Origin: Prosthecobacter dejongeii
GTDB taxonomy: Bacteria > Verrucomicrobiota > Verrucomicrobiia > Verrucomicrobiales > Verrucomicrobiaceae
Length of the DNA: 64,000 bases
Direction: 5' to 3'
NCBI RefSeq assembly: GCF_014203045.1
Contig: NZ_JACHIF010000008.1
Location: forward strand, 186,001-250,000
Shown here piece after piece: positions 44,943-55,177 of the stretch; the stretch's first letter is position 1; the number at the start of each line of letters is the position of its first letter. The position numbers were made by a program, and so were the translations under genes. The notes under the pieces were generated by a model. That model was not told where the DNA came from. It worked only from the letters and a program-made list of their open reading frames with translations, and did no database searches.

Positions 44943-47900
44943 ATGAAACGACCCTCCCCCTCCAAATTACGACTCTTGGCCGCTGCGGCCTTTTCGATAC
45001 TGTCCGGTTCTTTATCCGCAGCCACCATCAATGTAACGGCCGGGGACATCATTCAAACCGCTGTCAATAGCGCGACAGCTGGGGATGAGATTGTTGTTGG
45101 TCCTGGCACCTACAACGAACGTGTCGTGATCAACAAAGCGATTAAGCTGATTTCTTTAAATGGTCGTGGGACGACGATCATTGACGGTTCTGCTGTAGCT
45201 TCTGGTGCTCAGGGTGCGATTGAATTGATCGGAAACACGGACGGAACTGTCATCGGTGAAACGGGTCACGGATTCACTCTTGTGGGCTTCGATAATGTTC
45301 CCGGCAGCGAGGTGGGGGCCTTGTATGTGCAGGGAACGCACAACAACCTGAAAATCGAAGGCAATGATATTGTGGCAAATGGAGATTCAGCCTTAACGTT
45401 CCAGTTCAATGCTGTGACGGGAACAAATGTTCTCATTAACGACAATATTTTCTCCGGCAAAACCTTCGTTGGTGCCTTTCCAGCAACAGGAAATCAGTTC
45501 ACGGTACCCAATGTGGCTCGGCAGGTCATTGTTATTGGAAATGGTCCATCGAATCCTGTGACCCTTTTTAATCTGCAATTCACCAATAACCAGATCACTG
45601 CGATTTCAGGTGCCACGCAAGCAGGGGAAACAAGGGGTAATCTGCTGGCGACAATTGATGTGGATGGCGTGACAGTTACTGGAAATACCTTTGCTGGCGT
45701 CACTCCTAGCAGGGCCGCGTTTCGGGCTCGGCGTCCAGATCTCGTTCTTACTGGTAACACGTTCAATACCACCAATGTCGGTTCTTTGCTCGACGTTCAA
45801 AACAACACGACGCCGCTGAGTTCATTGATCGCAGCAAACACGGTCACCAATAGCAGCTCATCTGCAGCAGGTTCCGCCATTACTGGAACTGAGGCTTACA
45901 CAACGATTCAGGCTGCTGTGAATGCCGCCATTCCTGGCGCTACCATCAGTGTGACGCCTGGTATCTACAACGAGCGAGTGGTCATTAGCAAAGCGGTGCG
46001 CCTGATTTCAACGGGTGGTCGTGGAGTCACTACCATTGATGCGAGCGCGGTGGCGGGCAGTGCTCTGGGGGCAATTGAAGTGCAGGGAACACTCACTGGT
46101 GTGACTATCGGTGAATCTAGTGCTGGATTCACGCTCATTGGTTATGATGGAACTCCAGGGCTAGAAGCAGCAGCGCTGTATGTGAAAGGTTCGCAGACGA
46201 CCCTTAAAATCGAAGGCAATGACATTCGCGCCAACGGTGATTCTGCGTTAACCATTGAATTTGGAACGGCGGGTTCGGGTGTTCTCATCAATGACAACCT
46301 GTTTTCAGGTAAAACTTTTGTTGGTGCCAATCCCGCCTTTGCTCCCTCATCCCAACAATTCACTACCGCAAATGTCGCGCGTCAGCTGATCGTGATCGGT
46401 AATGGTGGTGGTGCTGGAGCTTCTTCGCTAAGTGGTGTTACTTTTAGCAATAACAGGATTGAGGCTATCACGGGTGGATATGACACCGCTGTCATGCCTC
46501 CCGTTGCTTGGGGGAACAATGCGGCCACGATTGACGTGAGCAATCTCGTGATGACTGGCAATCAATTTGTCAGCACTATTACTTTTGGGACTGCTTTCCG
46601 TGTTCGTCGTTCGGGTGCCACAATCTCGGGCAATACTTTTGACACCACCAACATGGGGCCAAATACGGCTCTGATCATTACCGAAAACAACGTCACGTCG
46701 ATTGCTGATTTTATTGCAGCGAATACTCTGGTGAAAAATGGCCAGCCTGCAGGCGCTGCTCTTACCGGAAGCAACGCCTTCACCACCATCAATGCCGCTA
46801 TTGCGGCGGCTGCACTCAATGCCAACATCAATCTTCTGGCTGGCACTTACTCTGAATATGTAAACGTGAACAAAGCCGTGACTTTGATCGGTGCTCCTAA
46901 TCGTGCCTCGATCGTCCAAGCTCCCGCCGGTGCAGCGACTAGCGCTGTTACCATTGCTGCTTCCAATGCAACGATCTCAGGTCTGACGATCACTCGTTCT
47001 GGAAACACTGTTGCAACTTGGAATGACACCTTGAGTTCTGCGGGAATTTCCATTCAGGGGGCATTCACCAATGCACGTATCACGGAAAACTTGATCACCG
47101 GGATGCGCACAGGGATTGACATCAACAATAGCAGTGGCCACTCCGTGTTCCGCAATGTTCTGGAGAATAACCACACTGGGATGATTCTGCGCAACCAGAC
47201 GGACAATCTATTGGTTGAGCAAAACTACATCATCAATAACCGCACTGTTGGGGTTCTTTTCCTTGATGCTGGAGGAGCTCCCCCGCAGCAAGCTGCTAAC
47301 AGCAAGTTCAACAGCAATGCAATCAGTGGCAACTGGTATGGACAGGTAGTTGATCGCCAAACCAATCCCTCGTTGTCGCCCGACAAGTTGAAGGATTTCA
47401 GCGGCAACTGGTTCGGCACTGCCACGCCTTCAGTCGTCACCGCCAATAGTGCAGAGCTTCGCTACGACGAGCTTATTCCAGTCGTGTTTGGTGGCACCGC
47501 TTCCGCTCCAGGAGGCCAACCTGAACTTGCAGGCCCCGGTTCTGCCAACATCGATTTTTCACCCATTTTTACTTTAGGTACCGACGCAGAACCTGCGACT
47601 TATGGTTTCCAAGGTGTTCCTGCCAATCTACAGGTCAAAGCAGACATTGCGGTGGTTGGTGCGGCTACCATCAGCAACATCCAGCAAGCCATCAACGCCG
47701 TGACCTCTCCGGCCACTGTTAAGATCCCAAATGGCACTTATGGTGGATCAGTGAGTGGGGCAGGTAAGGCCATCACTTTCAGCATTGGAGCGAGCCCAGG
47801 TGCCATTGTGGTCAACGGTGATTTTGCGATCGATTCTGATGACACCTTGGAAATTGAGATTGAGGGCAACTTGCCAGGCACAGGTTACGACCAATACACC

Positions 47901-50900
47901 ATCAATGGTGCCGTTTCTCTTGGCGGCGCTAATGTAGTGTTCTCTGGCGGTTACAGCTTGCTCGAAACGGACCAGATTTTATTCTTGGTGAATGACTTAG
48001 CGGATGCCGTCATTGGCACCTTTGCAGGCAAGCCTAACGGCACCGTGGTATCGTTCGGAGGTGGTTCGGCGATCGGTTATCTTTTGGGAAGCGGTAATGA
48101 CATCGGTCTTGGTCTTTCCAATATTACCGTTTCTCAGGGCCCTGTGACCATTACCGACGGCCAAAACACCCCATTGATTGATATCGGGACGAAGACTCCA
48201 GATTCGGGTGATCCATCCAAAGTCTTCACTATCCAAAACTCGGGCGCATCTCCTGTCGAGATTACCGATGTTACCGCCCCAGCTGCCTACACCATTTCAG
48301 GCATTGCACTCCCTCTGTCTCTGGAGCCTAATCAGACGACCACTTTCACGGTCACTCTCACTTCTGACACAGCCAACACTCACACTGGCACGGTATCTAT
48401 CACCAGTAACGAGGCAGTGGGTAGCCCATTTACCTTCGGCATAACGGGGTTTGTGACACCGGATGTCGTGGTGACGCCCGGTGGTGTGGCTGGCGAGGCC
48501 GATGTCGATATCCAGATCTACAACGCCGCAGGGACAGATCCGCTCACTCTCACGGTCGCTGTGCCGAATGATACCACTTACACCCTGACCCGCAGCAGTG
48601 GCACCTGGGGCACCATTGCATTGACAGGTGTCAGCAGCGCCAATACTGCGGTGTTGACCATCACAAAGTCTGAAGTGGACGAGGTGAACATCCGTGATGT
48701 CGTGGGCCTGGGATCAGGTGCGGTGCAGGTGACCTTCAACGGTCGTGGATCGGTCACATCTGGCCGGACTTTTGACGATGACTTTAATGTCTTTCTCGAC
48801 ACAGCCACGGCCGGAGAAGTGAGGCTCGACGGTAACTGTCAGTTCACCGGTGATGCATCTTTGAATGTGGAGACGCTTCTTAACATTTACCTTACGGGGC
48901 AGACTCCTGGCCGCACGGTTTCTGTCGTGGATGGCGATCTTACCCTGAAGGCCAACCAAGGGGCGACCGCTAGTTCCGGCGAATTCACTGGAATCCATTT
49001 CAATCGTTACACAGCTAGTTCCAGCGGTAGTGGAAACATCACTCTTCTCGGACGCGGCGGTAACGGCACTAATGGGGCATCCAACCGGGGATTCTACATG
49101 CAGTCCAATTCGGTTGTTGAGAGCACTTCAACGGATGTCATGACCGCTGGAACCATCGAGATCAGCGGCACAGGTGGTGCGACAAGCGGCGCGACAAATA
49201 ATGCCGCTGGCGTTCTCATCACTGGGGCCGCCACCCGGATCATCTCAAACGCAGGTGGCATTGAGGTGGTTGGCAGCACTGACTCGACCGGCACAGGTGG
49301 CAGTTTATTGGGCGTCTCCGTTGAGAATGGAGCACAGATAAACGGCATTGGCTCTGCAGATGTCACCGTCACGGGAACCGGTGGAGATGCTACAAGCGGT
49401 GCTAACAACCGTGGTGTATCTGTCAATGCTACTAACTCGTTAGTCACGGTTGAAGATGGAACGTTGATCATCAGTGGCACTGCGGGTGATGCGCCCGCCA
49501 GCAGCTCTCAGATTGGTGTTCGCATTTCAGCCGGTGGCGCTGTTAGCTCCACTGGGGACGGTCCAATTTCTTTAACAGCGATCGCTGGTGCAGGCACCAC
49601 GGATAACATCGGGCTGCAAATCACGGGTACAGGAAGTCAGCTTACCTCACTGAACGGTGACATCACGGTGACTGCGACAGCAGGAGGTTCTGGTGCTACT
49701 AATGGTAATAATGGCATTCGTGTGACAGCTGGGGGCCGCGTTATTTCCACGGGGGCCGCTGATATCAACATCACCGCTACCGAAAAATTCAATGGTCCCA
49801 ATTCTCAGGCCTTCAGCCTGGATAATGCCGATTCTGCCATTGTTTCAACGGCAGGAACTGGTGACGTATTCATTCGGGCGAATTCGATGCGAATTGTAAC
49901 CGGGGGTGTCATCACCGCTACTGGGAATGAAGTCACCGTCGGTCCCCGCACAGCACTTCCTGCCACATTGGGAGGCGATGACGTGGTTTCGATGGGCTCT
50001 GTGATCAGCTTTGGTATCCCTCAGGCTGAAATCAACAGCATCGCTGCTGCCAAATTGACGGTCGGTGACATTAGCAACACCACAACGGTGGCAGTGGGTG
50101 TGCCAGTCACCATCCCAGCGGGTATGGACCTGGAACTGGCCGCAAGTGGCAATGTGGAGTTGGATGCAGTGATCACTTCTGCAGATGACGTCATCTTTAC
50201 CTCCGCAACAGGCGTCGTGAATCCTGATCTCACAGGCAATGATCTTACCGCAGGATCGGTGGCCTTCGGGAGTGGGACGACTCTCCAAATTCCTATCAAA
50301 GGAACGACGGCTGATAGTGAAGTCGGCTACCGTAAATTGACGGTCACTGGCGCAGTGAACCTCACTGGTTCTGACCTTGAGATTCCCAGCGATGTCTTTG
50401 CTCCATCCGTCGGTGCCCGATTTGTTATTGTAGAAAACGATGGCGTCGATGTCGTCACTGGCAATTTCGCCGGACTGCCACAAGGCTACCTGATTCCCAA
50501 TTTCCGAGGAACTGCACGCGAGCTGCTTGTTCGTTATAATGAAGACTCCACGACGCCTCTCGCCACTGGCAATGACGTGGTGCTGACTCTGGTTGCCCCG
50601 GAAATCCAGGTCTTCGACGGACTCACCGAACTGGCGGACGCACAGCTGGGAGTCACCGCTTTTGGCTCGACGACCGTGGGTGGTCCAGTCGGCAAACAGT
50701 TCACCATTACCAACGATGGTCTCGGCACCCTGGCCATCAGCAGCATTACGGCTCCTACAGGATTTTCCGTGAGCGGAGCACCGACTTCGATCGCTCCTGG
50801 GCAGTCATCCAACTTCACGGTGACCTTCACCGCTGCCACGGCAGGCACCTTCAGTGGTGACGTGGAAATTGTCAGTGACGATGTCGATGAAGCATCGTTT

Positions 50901-53900
50901 ACCTTCCCAGTGAGTGGCACCGCTACTCCACAGGTGGTGGTGACTGGCACTGTGGTGGACATCGAACTGGCAAATACTGGCAATGATCCGTTCAACATTG
51001 TTATCGCCGTGCCTGCCGCGCCGAACGACAATCGTTACACATTGACCCGCAGCGCTGGAACCTGGAACTTTGCCGAGACGCCAGGAGTTGCAACGGGCAC
51101 CGGCACATCGGTACTGACGCTCTTCAAGAGCGGTGTCACAGAAGTGAACATCACGGATGCCGTCGGCCTTGGAACAGGCCTTGTGGGAGTGGAGTTCAAC
51201 GGGCGTGCTGCGATCACGACGGGGAGAACCTTCGATGATTCTTTTTACGTGGATCTTGACACAGCGACTGCGGGTGCGGTGACTTTTACCGGCAATTGCA
51301 TATTCACTGGCACTGCCTCCTTGGATGTGGAGACATTGCTGAATATCTCAGTCAGCAGTGGTCGCACCGTTTCGGTAGTGGACGGAGATCTGAGCTTGAT
51401 CGCCAACCGTGGAGCTGTGGCATCCTCGGGGACTTTTGTGGGTGTGCGTTTGGATGGAGGGAGCGTGATCACCAACGGCACGGGAAGTGTCAACGTCAGC
51501 GGACGTGGAGGCAATACACTCACAGGCGGCGAAAACCGTGGGGTGCTCTTGATTAACGGTGGCAAGGTGCGCAGTCTTTTCACCGGAACTAATCCAGGAA
51601 CTGTCACGGTCAGAGGGACAGGGGGGCCAGTGACTGGATCCACTACCAACTCCTCTGGGGTGACTGTGACTGGTGGTGCAAGCATCATTTCTTCCGCTGG
51701 CGGGGATGTGCTTATCTCCGGTGACAGTGAAACGCAGGGTACAGGTGGCAGCCACTACGGTGTGGCAATCAACTTGATGGCCGATGTGGAGGTGGCTGGC
51801 GATGCTGAGCTTTCCATCATTGGCGTTGGAGCTCCTGGCAATGCTGGCTCTGGTAACCACGGTGTTTTTATCAATGCTTTTGGCACTGTCGTCAGTGCTG
51901 CCGAAGGTAAGCTGAGCATTCAGGGAACGGGTGGGTCCTTCGTGGGTGACACGACAGGAACTTATCGTGGTGTGAGTATCGGGGGCGGTGCCATCGTTAG
52001 TTCCACGGGTGCGGCACCGATTGAAATTACGGGAGTGGGGGGAATCGGCCTCAGTGACAACATTGGTGTTTTTGTGGATTCCGATGCTGAGATCACTTCT
52101 GCGACTGGTAAGATTACTTTGGCTGGAACGGGCGGTGGCCACAATGCAGCAGCTAGCCAAACCAATTATGGAGTCCGAATCACAGCCGGGGGGACTTTAG
52201 CATCTACTGGCACTGCTGATATCGAGATCAGAGCCGCAGGCAATGGCCTCCCATTGGCTGCTTACTTCCCGCCATTCAGCTTGGATGGTGATGGATCATC
52301 CATCGTGTCCTCAGGCACTGGCGACCTCGAAGTCATCGCTAATGGTGTTCGGATTTTCAGCAGCGGTGTTAACCCCTATCCTACCATCAACGTAGCAGGC
52401 AATGGCGTGACATTCCGTCCGCTGAGCGCAACGGCAGTATCCATCGGTGGTGCTGATGCCTCCGGGATATTGGGTCTGGTTGGGCTGGAGCTAAACACCA
52501 TCACCGCTGGTAGCATCACGGTGGGTGATCTGACCCAGACAAGCACGCTCACTGTTGCTGCGGATGTGACCGTGCCGACAAATGCAAATCTGCTGCTGAA
52601 GGCGGATGGTAACATCACTCAGAATACAGGTGCCGGCGCGATCACCACTCAGGGGAGTGGTGCCGTGCAGGTGACTTCCCAATCGGGTGCCCTTCGTCCG
52701 CTGCGAACGACCACCGACATGACGGTTGCCGGAGCAGCAGGGCTTACCTTCGGGACTGGCGTGACAACTGAGCTTGAAATCTCGATTAATGGTTTGGCTC
52801 AGAACAATGAAGCCACAGGTTATCGGGCCTTGATCGTTGCTGGCGGAGTATCTCTCCACAACACGGCGCTGCTCCTGACTGGCAGCTTCCCAGGGGCTAA
52901 TTTAGGCGACAGCTTTGTGATCGTTGAGAACGATGCTGCCGATGCTGTGGGAGGCACTTTCCTTGGCCTCAATGATGCGACCCTTATATCTGCAGATTTT
53001 CAGGGTTCGGGTAAACCGGCCTGGGTGGACTACCTGGGTGGAGACGGCAATGACGTGGAACTCGTAGTTGGTAATCCCGATCTCCGCGTCGAGCAGCCGG
53101 TTAGCACGACATTAGTGGTAACGCCGACGCCTGTGATTGATTTTGGTGATGTGGCACCTGGCACCAGCGATGTCCTGACCTTCACCCTGACCAATGAAGG
53201 TTATGCGAAACTGGTTTTGGGCACGATTCTCGTCCAGGGGGGCAGCGATCCAGAATTCAGTGTGATCAATGCTCCTGCCGCCTCGACTGTTCTGAGGGCG
53301 GGCGAGTCCACCACGTTCCAGGTGAGGTTCCAGCCGAACAGCCTGGGAGGCTACACCGGTAGCGTTCTCATCTCGAGCAACGATCCCGATGCTGAAGGCA
53401 GTTTCGTTATCAATCTGGAAGGCACTGGAGCCTTTGATCCACCGACACCCGTGCCTTCATTCTATGGTGACGTCGTCACCGGCAACTTGGCTCCTGATTC
53501 AACTGGAACGGGCACTGTGGGGACTTTTGGTCCGCTCATCCGCGGTGCTTATCTCGCTGAAAACGGTGGTCTCGTGTTCCCCGGTGAACTTTCGGGGGGT
53601 GAAAAGGGCATCTGGAAAACAGAGAACATCTTGACTCCCAACTCTCTGAAGTTGGTGGCTCTGACGGGTGATCTACATCCCGAAAGCCCGGTCCAGAGTT
53701 ATGACTTACTTCCGGAGATCCCCGCTATCAACCGCACTGGGCAGGTATCCTTCGTCGCGCGGATAACGGGTTCCGGAATCACCGCAGACAATGACACAGG
53801 TCTGTGGAGTGAAGTTGGCGGGCCGCAGGGCCCCCTGCTTGTCGCCCAGGAAGGTGAAGATGAAGTGCTCACTGGCGTGAAGATCTCTGGATTTGGCTCT

Positions 53901-55103
53901 GGAGGCACCACTGCTAATGCGCCGCTTTCATCTGCCGCAGGTTGGGGCACGGCTCAGATCGGTGCGGATGCGGAGGTCGCTTTCTCGGTTTCTCTGAGTG
54001 GAACAGGTGTCCTCACGGCCGGAGCCGATGCTAACGCGACTGCCATTCTGCGAGCCAGCTTCGTGGGTGGTGTGGCTCAGCCTCTGTCCATTTTGGCTCG
54101 TCAGGGAAGCGTGGCACCAGGGGCCACCACCGCCAAATTTGGTAATCTCGCGGGCAACTTCAGTGATCCTGTCCGTGTGGATGATGATGGCAATGCCGCC
54201 TTTGGTGCTGTCATCACAGGTGGGTCCGGTGTTTATTTTGCAGCGCGTGGGCAGGCTCTCACCAAAGTGGCAGCGACAGGTGACGCGGCTCCTAATGCCG
54301 GTGCAGATACGACATTCAGAACCTTAGAGGCACCCACTCTGGGCACAGATGGCTATGTGGCGTTCCGCGGCCTGTTGAACAACACTGGAACCAATGCGGA
54401 TGGTAAGACCAATGATGGTATCTGGGGTGGTATGGCGAATAATCCAGCAGGCCTGCAAGTCCTACTTCGCCGTGGCTGGGTCATTAATCCTGACCGGACC
54501 GTCACTCCGACCGGAGCCCCTGGACGCCCCAAGGTGGGCAATCCATGGGGAGGATGGCTGACACGCAATGGCGACAACCGTGGTGCTTGGCGCGCCTGGG
54601 TGGATGCCGATGGTGATGGTGTGCTAACCACCCGTAACGCTCCTGAAAATGATTACCATGGCATTTATGCCAATACCGCTGTGGACGGCATCATGCGGTT
54701 GGTTGTTGCTGAGGGAGACATTGCCCAGGGCTACGAGGCCGCTACCTTCATCTCACTGGATCATCCTCTGGCCGGTGGTGACAACCAGGTCGCGTTTGTT
54801 GGGACTGTGGGTGGACTGGTCACAGTCAGCCCGCCGGTGGCAGCGAACTCCTCCAATGGCAACAACAAGGGAATTTGGCGCCAGTCCCCTAACGGTGGTC
54901 CGTTCTACCTGATCATCCGCACTGGCCAGACCATCATGGTTGGTGGCGTTCCTCGTGTCGTCACAGATGTGGATCTTCCTGGGTCAGGTGTGAACATCAC
55001 AGGCTCACGCCGCATTGAGCAGCCGCTCATGGATGGCAGCGGTCGTCTGGTCATCTTTGTGACACTGCAAGGTGGAGACACCACACAGGTTTTAGCACCT
55101 TGA
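44943..55103 (+). CDS. Giant secreted beta-helix / choice-of-anchor repeat protein (3386 residues)
   Basis: A very large predicted surface or secreted protein. ATG 44943 begins a signal peptide (MKRPSPSKLRLLAAAAFSILSGSLSAA). Residues about 25-900 are right-handed parallel beta-helix repeats of NosD/pectate-lyase type, with two homologous ~285-residue blocks (about 25-320 and 320-610: GDEIVVGPGTYNERVVINKA... twice) and a third, diverged one. From about residue 1060 a ~2.5-kb unit (an HYDIN/choice-of-anchor-D-like domain plus Gly/Thr/Ser-rich beta repeats) is tandemly duplicated, followed by a third such domain and about 600 residues of repetitive 'GIW' blocks. No LPXTG, PEP-CTERM or autotransporter barrel is recognised. 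Asn/Thr/Gly-rich, few Lys or Cys. Likely an adhesin or sheath-like protein; function inferred. Confidence 0.82.
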   Translation: MKRPSPSKLRLLAAAAFSILSGSLSAATINVTAGDIIQTAVNSATAGDEIVVGPGTYNERVVINKAIKLISLNGRGTTIIDGSAVASGAQGAIELIGNTDGTVIGETGHGFTLVGFDNVPGSEVGALYVQGTHNNLKIEGNDIVANGDSALTFQFNAVTGTNVLINDNIFSGKTFVGAFPATGNQFTVPNVARQVIVIGNGPSNPVTLFNLQFTNNQITAISGATQAGETRGNLLATIDVDGVTVTGNTFAGVTPSRAAFRARRPDLVLTGNTFNTTNVGSLLDVQNNTTPLSSLIAANTVTNSSSSAAGSAITGTEAYTTIQAAVNAAIPGATISVTPGIYNERVVISKAVRLISTGGRGVTTIDASAVAGSALGAIEVQGTLTGVTIGESSAGFTLIGYDGTPGLEAAALYVKGSQTTLKIEGNDIRANGDSALTIEFGTAGSGVLINDNLFSGKTFVGANPAFAPSSQQFTTANVARQLIVIGNGGGAGASSLSGVTFSNNRIEAITGGYDTAVMPPVAWGNNAATIDVSNLVMTGNQFVSTITFGTAFRVRRSGATISGNTFDTTNMGPNTALIITENNVTSIADFIAANTLVKNGQPAGAALTGSNAFTTINAAIAAAALNANINLLAGTYSEYVNVNKAVTLIGAPNRASIVQAPAGAATSAVTIAASNATISGLTITRSGNTVATWNDTLSSAGISIQGAFTNARITENLITGMRTGIDINNSSGHSVFRNVLENNHTGMILRNQTDNLLVEQNYIINNRTVGVLFLDAGGAPPQQAANSKFNSNAISGNWYGQVVDRQTNPSLSPDKLKDFSGNWFGTATPSVVTANSAELRYDELIPVVFGGTASAPGGQPELAGPGSANIDFSPIFTLGTDAEPATYGFQGVPANLQVKADIAVVGAATISNIQQAINAVTSPATVKIPNGTYGGSVSGAGKAITFSIGASPGAIVVNGDFAIDSDDTLEIEIEGNLPGTGYDQYTINGAVSLGGANVVFSGGYSLLETDQILFLVNDLADAVIGTFAGKPNGTVVSFGGGSAIGYLLGSGNDIGLGLSNITVSQGPVTITDGQNTPLIDIGTKTPDSGDPSKVFTIQNSGASPVEITDVTAPAAYTISGIALPLSLEPNQTTTFTVTLTSDTANTHTGTVSITSNEAVGSPFTFGITGFVTPDVVVTPGGVAGEADVDIQIYNAAGTDPLTLTVAVPNDTTYTLTRSSGTWGTIALTGVSSANTAVLTITKSEVDEVNIRDVVGLGSGAVQVTFNGRGSVTSGRTFDDDFNVFLDTATAGEVRLDGNCQFTGDASLNVETLLNIYLTGQTPGRTVSVVDGDLTLKANQGATASSGEFTGIHFNRYTASSSGSGNITLLGRGGNGTNGASNRGFYMQSNSVVESTSTDVMTAGTIEISGTGGATSGATNNAAGVLITGAATRIISNAGGIEVVGSTDSTGTGGSLLGVSVENGAQINGIGSADVTVTGTGGDATSGANNRGVSVNATNSLVTVEDGTLIISGTAGDAPASSSQIGVRISAGGAVSSTGDGPISLTAIAGAGTTDNIGLQITGTGSQLTSLNGDITVTATAGGSGATNGNNGIRVTAGGRVISTGAADINITATEKFNGPNSQAFSLDNADSAIVSTAGTGDVFIRANSMRIVTGGVITATGNEVTVGPRTALPATLGGDDVVSMGSVISFGIPQAEINSIAAAKLTVGDISNTTTVAVGVPVTIPAGMDLELAASGNVELDAVITSADDVIFTSATGVVNPDLTGNDLTAGSVAFGSGTTLQIPIKGTTADSEVGYRKLTVTGAVNLTGSDLEIPSDVFAPSVGARFVIVENDGVDVVTGNFAGLPQGYLIPNFRGTARELLVRYNEDSTTPLATGNDVVLTLVAPEIQVFDGLTELADAQLGVTAFGSTTVGGPVGKQFTITNDGLGTLAISSITAPTGFSVSGAPTSIAPGQSSNFTVTFTAATAGTFSGDVEIVSDDVDEASFTFPVSGTATPQVVVTGTVVDIELANTGNDPFNIVIAVPAAPNDNRYTLTRSAGTWNFAETPGVATGTGTSVLTLFKSGVTEVNITDAVGLGTGLVGVEFNGRAAITTGRTFDDSFYVDLDTATAGAVTFTGNCIFTGTASLDVETLLNISVSSGRTVSVVDGDLSLIANRGAVASSGTFVGVRLDGGSVITNGTGSVNVSGRGGNTLTGGENRGVLLINGGKVRSLFTGTNPGTVTVRGTGGPVTGSTTNSSGVTVTGGASIISSAGGDVLISGDSETQGTGGSHYGVAINLMADVEVAGDAELSIIGVGAPGNAGSGNHGVFINAFGTVVSAAEGKLSIQGTGGSFVGDTTGTYRGVSIGGGAIVSSTGAAPIEITGVGGIGLSDNIGVFVDSDAEITSATGKITLAGTGGGHNAAASQTNYGVRITAGGTLASTGTADIEIRAAGNGLPLAAYFPPFSLDGDGSSIVSSGTGDLEVIANGVRIFSSGVNPYPTINVAGNGVTFRPLSATAVSIGGADASGILGLVGLELNTITAGSITVGDLTQTSTLTVAADVTVPTNANLLLKADGNITQNTGAGAITTQGSGAVQVTSQSGALRPLRTTTDMTVAGAAGLTFGTGVTTELEISINGLAQNNEATGYRALIVAGGVSLHNTALLLTGSFPGANLGDSFVIVENDAADAVGGTFLGLNDATLISADFQGSGKPAWVDYLGGDGNDVELVVGNPDLRVEQPVSTTLVVTPTPVIDFGDVAPGTSDVLTFTLTNEGYAKLVLGTILVQGGSDPEFSVINAPAASTVLRAGESTTFQVRFQPNSLGGYTGSVLISSNDPDAEGSFVINLEGTGAFDPPTPVPSFYGDVVTGNLAPDSTGTGTVGTFGPLIRGAYLAENGGLVFPGELSGGEKGIWKTENILTPNSLKLVALTGDLHPESPVQSYDLLPEIPAINRTGQVSFVARITGSGITADNDTGLWSEVGGPQGPLLVAQEGEDEVLTGVKISGFGSGGTTANAPLSSAAGWGTAQIGADAEVAFSVSLSGTGVLTAGADANATAILRASFVGGVAQPLSILARQGSVAPGATTAKFGNLAGNFSDPVRVDDDGNAAFGAVITGGSGVYFAARGQALTKVAATGDAAPNAGADTTFRTLEAPTLGTDGYVAFRGLLNNTGTNADGKTNDGIWGGMANNPAGLQVLLRRGWVINPDRTVTPTGAPGRPKVGNPWGGWLTRNGDNRGAWRAWVDADGDGVLTTRNAPENDYHGIYANTAVDGIMRLVVAEGDIAQGYEAATFISLDHPLAGGDNQVAFVGTVGGLVTVSPPVAANSSNGNNKGIWRQSPNGGPFYLIIRTGQTIMVGGVPRVVTDVDLPGSGVNITGSRRIEQPLMDGSGRLVIFVTLQGGDTTQVLAP
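45020..46770 (+). repeat. Tandem beta-helix duplication inside the giant gene
   Basis: Two blocks of about 0.87 kb (about 45020-45885 and 45886-46770) encode clearly homologous sequences, for example GTYNERVVINKAIKLIS versus GIYNERVVISKAVRLIS and NDNIFSGKTFVGA versus NDNLFSGKTFVGA. Identity is high at protein level, lower in DNA, so the duplication is old. Confidence 0.8.
48130..53080 (+). repeat. Two tandem ~2.47-kb units inside the giant gene
   Basis: Unit one (about 48130-50600) and unit two (about 50601-53080) have the same order: a choice-of-anchor-like domain, a segment beginning PNDTTYTLTRSSGTW or APNDNRYTLTRSAGTW, GRTFDDxFxVxLDTATAG, TVSVVDGDL and Gly-rich beta repeats ending GNDVxL. 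A third copy of the first domain follows at about 53080. Confidence 0.8.
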
Positions 55104-55120
55104 TCTGATTCAACCCACCT

Positions 55121-55154
55121 GGGAGTCAGAGGATGCGTCCTCTGACTCCCTTTT
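55121..55154 (+). terminator. Intrinsic terminator after the giant gene
   Basis: Perfect 13-base arms GGGAGTCAGAGGA (55121-55133) and TCCTCTGACTCCC (55138-55150) with a 4-base loop and TTTT. It starts 18 bases after the stop codon and includes the in-frame ATG at 55133, which argues against that ATG as the next gene's start. Confidence 0.88.
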
Positions 55155-55177
55155 GCGTCTATTTCATCCTTTTTGTT

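Noticed and set aside
50534..51031. Minus-strand frames inside the giant gene
   Set aside because: Repetitive Thr/Ser/Pro translations that arise from the reverse of Thr/Gly/Val-rich repeats; no start signals or family match.
45020..53080. CRISPR or mobile-element repeats
   Set aside because: The repeats are hundreds to thousands of bases long, in frame and protein-coding; no short spaced repeats or transposase genes are seen.
55133..55177. ATG 55133 as kelch gene start
   Set aside because: The ATG lies inside the perfect terminator stem of the previous gene; the signal-like segment fits a later ATG.
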